Source of the DNA: Pararhodospirillum photometricum DSM 122
Lineage (GTDB): Bacteria > Pseudomonadota > Alphaproteobacteria > Rhodospirillales > Rhodospirillaceae
DNA length: 8,051 nt
Reading direction: 5' to 3'
Assembly (NCBI RefSeq): GCF_000284415.1
Contig: NC_017059.1
Span: 319,576 to 327,626, forward strand
Below are positions 1 through 7,797 of the stretch, piece by piece (position 1 is the first letter of the stretch; every line of letters starts with the position of its first letter). Under the pieces are notes generated by a model. That model was not told the origin of the DNA and searched no databases. It was given only the letters and a program-made list of their open reading frames with translations. Both the position numbers and the translations under genes were made by a program.

Positions 1-1470
<1,470 letters not shown>

Positions 1471-1527
1471 GGCCGCAGACTACCGGCCCCTCTGCCTGCT
1501 CGCAAGGGCCGCTGCGGGCGGGAAAAG

Positions 1528-1567
1528 AGAAGGCCGGGGAGGCGGGCCTCCCCGGACCCCTCTTTCC
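1528..1567 (+). repeat. GC-rich palindromic element, copy 1
   Basis: A 9-bp perfect inverted repeat, CCGGGGAGG (1534-1542) and CCTCCCCGG (1547-1555), encloses the loop CGGG and is followed by ACCCCTCTTTCC. An outer pairing AAAGAG (1524-1529) with CTCTTT (1560-1565) lengthens the stem. Stem, loop context and the ACCCCTC tail are shared with the copies at 1581, 4665 and 7718. It could work as a terminator for plus-strand transcription, but no plus-strand gene ends here; it sits 5' of both neighbouring genes. Confidence 0.8.
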
Positions 1568-1580
1568 TTGATGTCCCAGG

Positions 1581-1619
1581 GACGAAGGGGGCTGGGGAGG
1601 TCCGCCTCCCCGGCCTTCT
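1581..1619 (-). repeat. GC-rich palindromic element, copy 2 (inverted relative to copy 1)
   Basis: Read on the minus strand this is GGCCGGGGAGGC, a short loop, CCTCCCC, then AGCCCCCTTCG, matching the family consensus with small changes in the tail. The stem is 1591-1600 with 1605-1614, including one G-T pair. Positions 1602-1619 are the exact reverse complement of 1528-1545 (18 bp), so copies 1 and 2 form a tail-to-tail pair and a compound palindrome of about 92 bp. The centre holds a further small inverted repeat, GTCCC/GGGAC (1573-1583). Confidence 0.8.
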
Positions 1620-1666
1620 GTGATAAGACTGGACCCCATGCTCCTCGTTCGTCCCAGGCCGCTGCC

Positions 1667-2440
1667 ATGTCTGCTCTTCGCTTCTTGTTGCTGGTCCTTG
1701 GACTGGTCGCCGGCACCGCCCAGGCGCAAGCCCCGGCCCCGGTGTTTCGCGATTGTCCGGTGTGCCCGGAGATGATCTCCGTTCCGGCCGGCACCTTCGT
1801 GATGGGCGAGGACGGCCCGCGCCCGGAGACCCGCCCGGCCCACCCGGTGACCCTGGATCGCCCCTTTGCCCTGGGCCGCACCGAAGTGACCTTCGACCAG
1901 TGGCAGGCCTGCGTGGCCGCCGGCGCCTGCCCCGGCGGCCAGGACGACCACGGCTGGGGGCGCGGATCGCGGCCCATGATCAACGTGACCCACGCCGATG
2001 CCCAAGCCTATGCCCGCTGGCTCAGTGCCCTCACCGGCCACGTTTACCGCCTGCCCTTGGAAGCCGAATGGGAATACGCGGCCCGGGCCGGAACCACGAC
2101 GCCCTGGTGGTTTGGCGACACCCTGAGCCCGGGATGGGTCAACTGCCTGCACTGCGTCACCGAGCCCTGGAAGGACCATGCCAGCGCCCCGGTCGCCAGT
2201 TACCCGGCCAACCCTTGGGGGTTTTTTGACATGCACGGCAATGTTTGGGAGTGGGTCGCCGACTGCTGGACCCCGGACCATCAAACGCCGGCGGGGCCGG
2301 GTCCTTGCCGTGACGGCACCATCCGCGGGGGGGCGTGGTATCACATCAAGGCTGTGTCGCAGTCGGCGTCGCGTGCCCGAAATCCGCTCCCCGTTTGGAG
2401 CTATATTGTTGGATTTCGCGTTTTAAGAGAAATTCCTTGA
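1667..2440 (+). CDS. Exported FGE-sulfatase (SUMF1/PvdO-like) fold protein
   Basis: A 257-residue protein of the formylglycine-generating-enzyme/sulfatase-modifying-factor fold family (C-type-lectin-like). Residues 1-22 look like a signal peptide: Arg5, a Leu/Val core, and Ala-X-Ala cleavage sites near residue 20 or 22. Family marks in order are MISVPAGTFVMG (36-47), EVTFDQW (73-79), RLPLEAEWEYAARAG (128-142), DMHGNVWEW (188-196), RGGAWY (220-225) and GFRV (249-252). The segment between RGGAWY and GFRV, where true formylglycine-generating enzymes keep their catalytic cysteines, has none, so oxidation of sulfatase cysteines is unlikely. Eight cysteines instead lie at 30, 33, 82, 88, 160, 163, 200 and 214, including two CxxC pairs, which suits disulfides in the periplasm. 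The ATG at 1667 was chosen because it begins the signal peptide; the ribosome site is weak. No sulfatase or maturation partner is adjacent. Exact function is unknown. Confidence 0.85.
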   Translation: MSALRFLLLVLGLVAGTAQAQAPAPVFRDCPVCPEMISVPAGTFVMGEDGPRPETRPAHPVTLDRPFALGRTEVTFDQWQACVAAGACPGGQDDHGWGRGSRPMINVTHADAQAYARWLSALTGHVYRLPLEAEWEYAARAGTTTPWWFGDTLSPGWVNCLHCVTEPWKDHASAPVASYPANPWGFFDMHGNVWEWVADCWTPDHQTPAGPGPCRDGTIRGGAWYHIKAVSQSASRARNPLPVWSYIVGFRVLREIP

Positions 2441-2581
2441 CCAAGAGTAGTCTTCCTGCCACATTCATTTTTCGCTAAAATGCTTGGACCACGACCATAG
2501 CGATATACCACGAGCCGTCCCCGCTTCCCACCTTGTCCCAGGCATCCGTGTAGACGCCCAAGACGGCTCCGGGAGGTTGCC
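2441..2581. other. Intergenic region upstream of the chemoreceptor gene
   Basis: This 141-bp gap is clearly more AT-rich in its first third (about 2451-2485) than the surrounding sequence and probably holds the chemoreceptor promoter. Candidate elements (TTGACC at 2437, TAAAAT at 2476) are 33 bp apart, too far for a sigma-70 promoter. An 8-bp inverted repeat, GAGCCGTC (2512-2519) with GACGGCTC (2562-2569), has its right arm directly before the Shine-Dalgarno. No terminator hairpin follows the FGE-like gene, so read-through into the chemoreceptor is possible. Confidence 0.5.
2571..2576 (+). promoter_or_regulatory. Shine-Dalgarno of the chemoreceptor gene
   Basis: GGGAGG lies five bases before the ATG at 2582. 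It fixes the start, which also gives a proper N-terminal membrane anchor. Confidence 0.8.
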
Positions 2582-4651
2582 ATGCCCCTTCGCCTGCAAA
2601 TTATTGTTTCTTCTGTTCTGGTTGTTCTAACTGGGTTGTCTTTACTTGTTTTTTCCTCCTTAGCGTTTCAGGCCGATTTTGCCCGCAGCCTTGCCCTGGC
2701 CCGGCTGGAACAAGAGGCCCTGGCCGACACTCGCTTGGCCGGCCGCACGGTCAACCGGGCAATTGCTGTGGTTGAGGTTCTGGCGGCCACCATGAACCAC
2801 TGGATCGAGGACGGCAGCTTTGAGCGCGCCCGCATGGCAAGCGTGGTGCGCGAAGCCACAAGCACGGATGAGACATTTTTTGGCGGCTCGGTTGTCATGG
2901 CAGCCGATGGCCTCGCCGATCCCGATGCCTTGCATCAAGGCAAGGACTTTTCCGACGCCACGGGACGGTTTGTCCCCTACTTCTACCGCTCGACCAGCGG
3001 CGAGATCGTCTACGAGCCGGTGGTGGTCCCGACAGACGGCACGGCCGATGCGTGGTTTGCCCTGCCCCAGCGCGAGCGCCGGCTGGTGGTCACGGCGCCG
3101 TTTCCCTATACCTTGTCCAGTGGTCAAACCATTTTGATGGCCACCGTCGCAGCCCCGATCAAAGGCAAGGGCGGACAGCCCACGGGGGTGACGACCATTG
3201 ACCTGAGCCTCGCCGGCCTTCAACACGAACTGGCGGCCGTTCGGCCCTATGGCGTGGGCTGGGCCGGCCTTGTTGCGAGCGACGGTGCCTGGGTAGCGCA
3301 TCCTGAGGTCAGCCTTCTTGGGACCCCGGTCAAGGATACGGACCTCCAGGCCCTGATCCGACAAAGCGCCGATGGCCACCCCCAGGCCTGGACCGGCCAC
3401 GATAGCACCACGAACGAGACGGTGATCCGCGTTGCGGTCCCGGTCAAGTTCTCGGGAGCGCAGGAAAGCTGGACCTTGGTGTTGAGTGTGCCCGAAGCCG
3501 CCGTGATGGCGGAAGCGCGGGCCATGCGCACCACGCTGTTGTTGATTGGCCTGGGCGCCCTGATCTTGACGGTGGGCACGCTGGCTTTTGTGTCCAACAC
3601 TGTTGTTCGCCCGTTGATCACGATTACCGCCACCTTGCGCCGCCTTGCCGACGGGGACACCTCGATCAACATTGGCGCCGAGCTCCGGCGAACCGACGAA
3701 GTGGGCGCCATGGCCCGCGCGGTGGCCACGTTCCGCGAGGCCGTCGTCGCCCGGCAAGACCTGGAACAGCAAAGCCAGCGCGACCACGAAGAGGCCGAAA
3801 AACGCCGACAACGGGGAATCCTGGAGATTGCCGGACGCTTTGAGAAAGAGATTGATTCGGCGGTGCGCACCTTGCGCCAGAGCCTCTCTCGCATTGAAAA
3901 CGTCTCGGAGAACGTGCGCGCCGGCGCCCAAGACTCGGCCGAGCGCTCCGACGAAGCCCGCCGGACCACCGAAACCGTGGCCACCAATGTGGAGACGGTG
4001 GCGGCGGCCATGGAGCAACTGGCCGCCTCGGTCGGCGAAATCAGCGTGCAGATGCACCGGGCCCAACAGGCGGCCCAGGTCGGCGGCGAGCAGGCCCAAG
4101 GCGCGGTCGAGCGGGTTCAGGGCCTCGTGGACGCAGCCACCCAGGTCGGCGACGTGGTCACCCTGATCACCGACATTGCCAACAGCACCAATCTGTTGGC
4201 CTTGAACGCGACCATCGAGGCCGCTCGGGCTGGCGACGCCGGCAAAGGCTTTGCCGTAGTGGCCCACGAAGTCAAAAGCCTCGCCACCCAGACGGCCCAG
4301 GCCACCGACCGCATTGCCCGGCAGATCGCCTTGATCCAAAGCAGCACGGCCCGCGCCGCCCAGGATATCGAGGGGGTGGCCGACCACATCCGCACCCTGA
4401 CCGACATTGCCACCTCGGTGGCCGGTGCGGTCGAGGAGCAAAACGCCGCCACCGCCGAAATCAACCGGGCCCTGGCCGATGTCTCGCAAGGCACGGGCGC
4501 CCTGGCCGAGATGATCACCAGCGTCTCCCATGGGGCGCAGCGCGACGGCGAGGCCATCGGCACCCTGACGCGGGACCTGAAGGTGATTCAGGATGCGGCG
4601 GTGGATGTGGAAAAGACCGTGGAGGGCTTTGCCCGCTCGTTGCGGTCCTGA
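2582..4651 (+). CDS. Methyl-accepting chemotaxis protein (Cache-like sensor, HAMP, MCP signalling domain)
   Basis: A complete 689-residue transmembrane chemoreceptor that would pass ligand binding to a CheA/CheW kinase complex. The N terminus has a membrane helix (about res. 6-29). A large periplasmic region (30-315) has the length and pattern of a double-Cache domain, with an aromatic/proline stretch at 130-180 and Gly-rich strand segments at 187-210; I do not see the full amino-acid-binding motif known from some dCache receptors. A second membrane helix (about 317-338) leads into HAMP (from P344 through [15 protein letters not shown], 372-386). A coiled-coil signalling hairpin follows, with the conserved tip around [15 protein letters not shown] (537-551) and [11 protein letters not shown] (554-564). 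There is no CheR-binding pentapeptide at the C terminus, which ends in FARSLRS. The first 30 codons are AT-rich compared with the rest. It stands alone with no che genes nearby and converges on the pot operon. Ligand unknown. Confidence 0.95.
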   Translation: MPLRLQIIVSSVLVVLTGLSLLVFSSLAFQADFARSLALARLEQEALADTRLAGRTVNRAIAVVEVLAATMNHWIEDGSFERARMASVVREATSTDETFFGGSVVMAADGLADPDALHQGKDFSDATGRFVPYFYRSTSGEIVYEPVVVPTDGTADAWFALPQRERRLVVTAPFPYTLSSGQTILMATVAAPIKGKGGQPTGVTTIDLSLAGLQHELAAVRPYGVGWAGLVASDGAWVAHPEVSLLGTPVKDTDLQALIRQSADGHPQAWTGHDSTTNETVIRVAVPVKFSGAQESWTLVLSVPEAAVMAEARAMRTTLLLIGLGALILTVGTLAFVSNTVVRPLITITATLRRLADGDTSINIGAELRRTDEVGAMARAVATFREAVVARQDLEQQSQRDHEEAEKRRQRGILEIAGRFEKEIDSAVRTLRQSLSRIENVSENVRAGAQDSAERSDEARRTTETVATNVETVAAAMEQLAASVGEISVQMHRAQQAAQVGGEQAQGAVERVQGLVDAATQVGDVVTLITDIANSTNLLALNATIEAARAGDAGKGFAVVAHEVKSLATQTAQATDRIARQIALIQSSTARAAQDIEGVADHIRTLTDIATSVAGAVEEQNAATAEINRALADVSQGTGALAEMITSVSHGAQRDGEAIGTLTRDLKVIQDAAVDVEKTVEGFARSLRS

Positions 4652-4657
4652 GCCGGA

Positions 4658-4702
4658 AGGGGAAGGCTGGGGAGGCTTGCCTCCCCAGACCCCTCGTTTT
4701 TT
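4658..4702 (+). terminator. Rho-independent terminator between convergent genes (palindromic element copy 3)
   Basis: A 9-bp perfect stem, CTGGGGAGG (4667-4675) with CCTCCCCAG (4680-4688), has the loop CTTG; AGGGG (4658-4662) can also pair with CCCCT (4690-4694). The run of T at 4697-4702 completes a classic intrinsic terminator for the chemoreceptor gene, whose stop is at 4649-4651. On the minus strand the hairpin lies just past the potI stop codon but has no T-run after it. The last two T of the run are part of that stop codon (TAA, read from 4703 to 4701). Stem and ACCCCTC tail match the other three family copies. Confidence 0.85.
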
Positions 4703-5522
4703 AGGGATCGGCCCGGGCGGTCAGGCGCTCCTGGCGCCATTGCAGCCAGCCGGCAACGGCGATGCCCAGGGTGGCCAAGAGGACCACCAAGGTGGCGAGG
4801 GCGTTGATCTCGGGACTGACGCCAAGCCGCACCGATGAGAACACCACCATCGGCAAGGTCGAGGACGACGGGCCGGAAACGAAGCTGGCGATCACCAAGT
4901 CGTCCAAGGACAAGGTGAAGGACAGCAGCCAGCCCGCCATGAGGGCCGGGGCGATCACCGGGATGGTGATGAGGAAGAACACCTTCAGCGGCCGCGCCCC
5001 CAGATCCATGGCCGCCTCTTCGATGGAGCGATCCATGCCCTGAAGACGGGCTTGCATCACCACCGCAACGTAGGCGGTGGAGAAGGTGATGTGGGCGATG
5101 GTGATGGTGGTCACCCCCCGCCCCTCGGGCCACCCCAACAGGTGCTCCATGGACACGAACAGCAACAAGGACGCAAGGCCGGTGATCACCTCGGGCATGA
5201 CCAGGGGGGCCGAGAGCATGCCCGAAAACAAGGTGCGGCCGCGAAACCGGCCAAAGCGCACCATGACCAGGGCGGCCAGGGTGCCAAGCGCGGTGGCGAC
5301 CGAGGCGGTGGTCACGGCGATACGCAGCGAGATCCAGGCCGCACCCAGCAACTGGTCATTTTGCAGCAGGGCACCGTACCATTTGGTTGAAAACCCAGCC
5401 CACACCGTGACCAGCCGCCCACCGTTGAACGAGTAGATGATCAAAAGCAGAATCGGCACATAGAGAAAGGCAAAACCGAACGCCAGCACCGAGAAGAGAA
5501 AGCCATTGCGCCGCCAGCTCAT
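4701..5522 (-). CDS. potI: Putrescine ABC transporter permease PotI
   Basis: Inner-membrane permease of 273 residues that forms half of the polyamine channel with PotH. Several hydrophobic helices run through the protein. The permease EAA loop that docks onto the ATPase is at 168-188, beginning EEAAMDLGARPLKVFF. Stretches that I recognise as close to E. coli PotI include LVTVWAG (37-43), LVRFGRFRG-like MVRFGRFRG (87-95), APLVMPEVITGL (105-116) and SLDDLVIASFVSGP (205-218). Length is near the family's roughly 280 residues. The ATG at 5522 overlaps the potH stop (ATGA), and a strong GGAGG (5530-5534) inside the end of potH sits seven bases upstream, so translation is probably coupled. It is the last gene of the operon; its TAA touches the terminator shared with the chemoreceptor gene. 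Confidence 0.95.
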   Translation of the reverse strand: MSWRRNGFLFSVLAFGFAFLYVPILLLIIYSFNGGRLVTVWAGFSTKWYGALLQNDQLLGAAWISLRIAVTTASVATALGTLAALVMVRFGRFRGRTLFSGMLSAPLVMPEVITGLASLLLFVSMEHLLGWPEGRGVTTITIAHITFSTAYVAVVMQARLQGMDRSIEEAAMDLGARPLKVFFLITIPVIAPALMAGWLLSFTLSLDDLVIASFVSGPSSSTLPMVVFSSVRLGVSPEINALATLVVLLATLGIAVAGWLQWRQERLTARADP

Positions 5523-6475
5523 GACTTTTCCTCCGCGTCAGCCGCCGCCTCGCGCGCTTGCAGATATTGGAAGATCATGATGGGAGCAACCAGCATGATC
5601 AGCATGACAACGGCCACGGCCGACGCCACAGGCCAGTCCCGGTTCAAGAAGAACTCGTTCCACAACACCCGGCCAATCATGAAAGTATCGGCGCCGCCGA
5701 GCAGCTCGGGAATGACGAACTCGCCCACGGCCGGAATAAACACCAGCATACACCCAGCAATGATGCCCGGCGCGGACAACGGCAAGGTGACCTTGACAAA
5801 GGCCTGCCACGGCCGGCACCCCAAATCGTAGGCCGCTTCGAGCAAGCTGGGATCGAGCTTCTCCAAGGTGGAGTACAAGGGCAAGATCATGAACGGCAGG
5901 TAGGAGTAGACGATGCCAATGAACACCCCCCAGTCGCTGCCGGCAATCAGCAAGGGTTGGTCGATGAGGCCCAGGGCCATCAAGGCTTGGTTGACGAGGC
6001 CGTTGCCCTTGAGCAACCCCACCCAGGCATAGACCCGGATCAGAAAAGAGGTCCAAAACGGCAAGATCACCAAGAACAGCAAAAACGTCCGTGGCCCCTT
6101 GGGAGCCCGGGCGATGGCGTAGGCCATGGGATAGGCAATCAACAAGGTGATCAGAGTCGAGATACTGGCGATACGGATGGAGTTGAGAAAGGCGATCAGG
6201 TACTGGCGATCCTCCAGCAGACTCATATAGTTGGAGATGGCCAGCGTGATCGTGACATAGGCCTGATCGGTGTAGGTGATCAGGTCGGTAAACGGCGGAA
6301 TGCCCAAACGATACTCGGCAAACGAGATTTTGAGCACCAGGGCAAAGGGCAGCAAGAAGAACAGCAGCAGCCACCCAAAGGGCACGGCCAGGATCAGGCG
6401 GCGCCCGCCTTGATGCAAGCGCTCGTCCACAATCCAGCGGGCCCGGCGCAGCAGGTCGAGGGCCCGGGCGTTCAC
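5519..6475 (-). CDS. potH: Putrescine ABC transporter permease PotH, GTG start
   Basis: Inner-membrane permease of 318 residues, partner of PotI. It has a short charged cytoplasmic N terminus, a first membrane helix at about 28-50, and the EAA loop at 212-232 (LEAAYDLGCRPWQAF). Segments typical of PotH are LPFWTSFLIRVYAW (138-151), IDQPL (171-175), FIPAVGEFVIPELLGG (246-261), MIGRVLW (266-272) and NRDWPVASAVA (278-288). The frame is open further upstream, to an ATG at 6727, but that extension lies within potG and reads as unrelated sequence. GTG at 6475 gives a length almost equal to E. coli PotH (317) and overlaps the potG stop by four bases (GTGA), so it is preferred. Only a weak ribosome site precedes it, which fits termination-reinitiation from potG. 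Confidence 0.94.
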   Translation of the reverse strand: MNARALDLLRRARWIVDERLHQGGRRLILAVPFGWLLLFFLLPFALVLKISFAEYRLGIPPFTDLITYTDQAYVTITLAISNYMSLLEDRQYLIAFLNSIRIASISTLITLLIAYPMAYAIARAPKGPRTFLLFLVILPFWTSFLIRVYAWVGLLKGNGLVNQALMALGLIDQPLLIAGSDWGVFIGIVYSYLPFMILPLYSTLEKLDPSLLEAAYDLGCRPWQAFVKVTLPLSAPGIIAGCMLVFIPAVGEFVIPELLGGADTFMIGRVLWNEFFLNRDWPVASAVAVVMLIMLVAPIMIFQYLQAREAAADAEEKS

Positions 6476-7638
6476 GACGTCACCACCACCGGGCTGCGCT
6501 CGGTCCAGGACACGAACACCCGATCCTCCCAGGCGATGGTCCATTCCACATCGCGAGCGTGGTTGGCGACCGTGCTGCGCACCCGCTTGCCGCTTTCGAG
6601 TTGCACGATGTAAGTCGAGGTGGAGCCAAGATACACGATGTCGCGCACGACCCCCTCGGCCCAGTTGGAGGGGCCAGTGGGCTTTTCGGTCGAGAGCGTT
6701 ACCTTTTCGGGGCGGAGGGCCGCCCACACGGTGGAGCCTTCGCGACCGCTGATGCCGTGGCCGACAAAGATGGGCACGGGCAGGTCGGGGCAGGCAATCG
6801 CCACGTGGTCGGGCTCGTCATCAACCAAAATGCCTTCGAAGATATTCACGTCGCCGAAAAACTCGGCCACGAACAAGGTGTTGGGATACTCGTACATGGC
6901 CTGGGGCGCGTCGATCTGGACGATCGAGCCCTGGTTCATGATCGCCACCCGATCGGCCATGGTCATGGCCTCTTCCTGGTCGTGGGTCACCACCACAAAG
7001 GTGATGCCGGTGCGCTCTTGGATGTTGACCAAGTCGAGCTGGGTGCGTTCGCGCAGCTTTTTGTCAAGCGCCGACAAGGGTTCGTCCAACAGCAAGACGC
7101 GCGGGTGTCGGGCCAAGGCCCGCGCCAGGGCCACGCGCTGACGCTGCCCGCCGGAAAGCTGGTTGGGCTTGCGCTTGGCAAAGCGCTCCAGTTCGACCAG
7201 GGCCAGCATCTCCTTGACCCGGTCCTCGCGCTGCTTGCGCGCCATGCCATCTTGGCGCAGGCCAAAGGCGATGTTTTGCTCCACCGTCATGTGGGGGAAC
7301 AGGGCATAGGACTGGAACATCATGTTGACCGGGCGGTCGTAGGGCGGTACCCCGGTCATGTCCTTGCCGTCGATGAGCAAGCGGCCGCTGGTGGGTTGCT
7401 CGAATCCGGCCATCATGCGCAACAAGGTCGTCTTGCCGCACCCAGAGCCCCCAAGCAGACACAAAAATTCGCCCTCGAAGACATCAAGCGACACCCCGTC
7501 CACGGCGGTGAAATCGCCGAATTTCTTGACGACGTTCTCAATTTCAACGATGGGCGGCCCCAGTTTCTTGGTGCAGCCGGGGAGATCGGGCGGGGATTTG
7601 ACCGCTTTGGCGCCCGGTGGTTTCGTGTTCTCCGGCAT
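6472..7638 (-). CDS. potG: Putrescine ABC transporter ATP-binding protein PotG
   Basis: Cytoplasmic ATPase of 388 residues that powers polyamine import through PotH/PotI. It has Walker A GGSGCGKT (63-70), Q-loop in MMFQSYALFPHMTVEQNIAFG (Q109), signature LSGGQRQR (161-168), Walker B VLLLDEP (181-187, catalytic E186), D-loop SALD (189-192) and switch His in THDQEEAMTMA (H219). A C-terminal TOBE-like regulatory domain follows at about 303-385 (ALRPEKV, then a beta-rich segment). The GVPPYDRPVNMMFQSYALF region closely resembles PotG. The first 28 residues are a Pro/Lys-rich extension before the ATPase fold, similar in length to that of E. coli PotG (377 residues in total). The start at 7638 is supported by AGGAGA nine bases upstream. 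Confidence 0.95.
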   Translation of the reverse strand: MPENTKPPGAKAVKSPPDLPGCTKKLGPPIVEIENVVKKFGDFTAVDGVSLDVFEGEFLCLLGGSGCGKTTLLRMMAGFEQPTSGRLLIDGKDMTGVPPYDRPVNMMFQSYALFPHMTVEQNIAFGLRQDGMARKQREDRVKEMLALVELERFAKRKPNQLSGGQRQRVALARALARHPRVLLLDEPLSALDKKLRERTQLDLVNIQERTGITFVVVTHDQEEAMTMADRVAIMNQGSIVQIDAPQAMYEYPNTLFVAEFFGDVNIFEGILVDDEPDHVAIACPDLPVPIFVGHGISGREGSTVWAALRPEKVTLSTEKPTGPSNWAEGVVRDIVYLGSTSTYIVQLESGKRVRSTVANHARDVEWTIAWEDRVFVSWTERSPVVVTS

Positions 7639-7647
7639 CGGGCCGGT

Positions 7648-7653
7648 TCTCCT
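7648..7653 (-). promoter_or_regulatory. Shine-Dalgarno of potG
   Basis: Read on the minus strand, AGGAGA lies nine bases before the potG ATG at 7638. It supports independent translation initiation of potG after the potF-potG spacer. Confidence 0.7.
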
Positions 7654-7717
7654 GCTGGCATGAAGGCCGGCGAGGCGCGTCCCCGTCCTGCCGGCTGCTT
7701 ATTGCATCAAATTTTCC

Positions 7718-7753
7718 GAGGGGTCCGGGGAGGCAAGCCCCCCCGGCCTTTTT
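7718..7753 (-). repeat. GC-rich palindromic element, copy 4, in the potF-potG spacer
   Basis: On the minus strand it reads AAAAAGGCCGGGGGGG, loop CTTG, CCTCCCCGG, ACCCCTC, the family consensus with one A-to-G change that leaves a single mismatch in the stem (A7731/C7740). In the minus direction it is followed by GGAAAA rather than a T-run, so termination of potF transcripts would be partial at best; in the plus direction a T5 run (7749-7753) follows. It could reduce read-through from potF into potGHI or protect the potF mRNA 3' end. Confidence 0.7.
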
Positions 7754-7772
7754 CTGAACCGTCCGTCCTGGA

Positions 7773-7788
7773 GCCTCTGCCCAGAGGC
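7773..7788 (-). other. Short hairpin just 3' of potF
   Basis: Perfect 7-bp inverted repeat, GCCTCTG (7773-7779) with CAGAGGC (7782-7788), starting nine bases after the potF stop codon. Realistically it folds as a 6-bp stem with a four-base loop. No T-run follows on the minus strand, so it is not a standard terminator; an mRNA-stabilising or attenuating role is possible. It is not a member of the palindromic family. Confidence 0.5.
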
Positions 7789-7797
7789 CGGGCCGTT

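Larger units (their letters stand above)
1471..1666. other. Divergent intergenic region, uup / FGE-like gene
   Basis: This 196-bp gap separates two divergently starting genes and should contain both promoters. I see no convincing -10/-35 pair and no good Shine-Dalgarno for either gene. About half of the gap is taken up by the inverted pair of palindromic elements (1528-1619). An ATG at 1638 opens a plus-strand frame different from the FGE-like gene; it has no ribosome site or recognisable product and is taken as chance. Confidence 0.7.

Noticed and set aside
2476..2506. Possible flagellar sigma-28 promoter before the chemoreceptor gene (TAAA and CGATA)
   Set aside because: The spacing is about 19 bases rather than the expected 15 or so, and the -10 box matches in only about five of eight positions.
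2660..4531. A 623-codon open frame on the minus strand opposite the chemoreceptor gene
   Set aside because: It is the mirror of a GC-rich gene on the other strand. Its translation is low-complexity, rich in Gly, Ala, His and Arg, and has no recognisable domain.
5558..6613. A 351-codon plus-strand frame opposite potH and the end of potG
   Set aside because: Its translation is rich in Gln, His, Gly and Asp without any domain, and it lies antisense to clear permease and ATPase genes.
5519..6727. Longer PotH starting at the ATG at 6727
   Set aside because: The extra 84 codons overlap potG, read as basic low-complexity sequence, and would make the protein far longer than PotH; the GTG at 6475 fits length and coupling.
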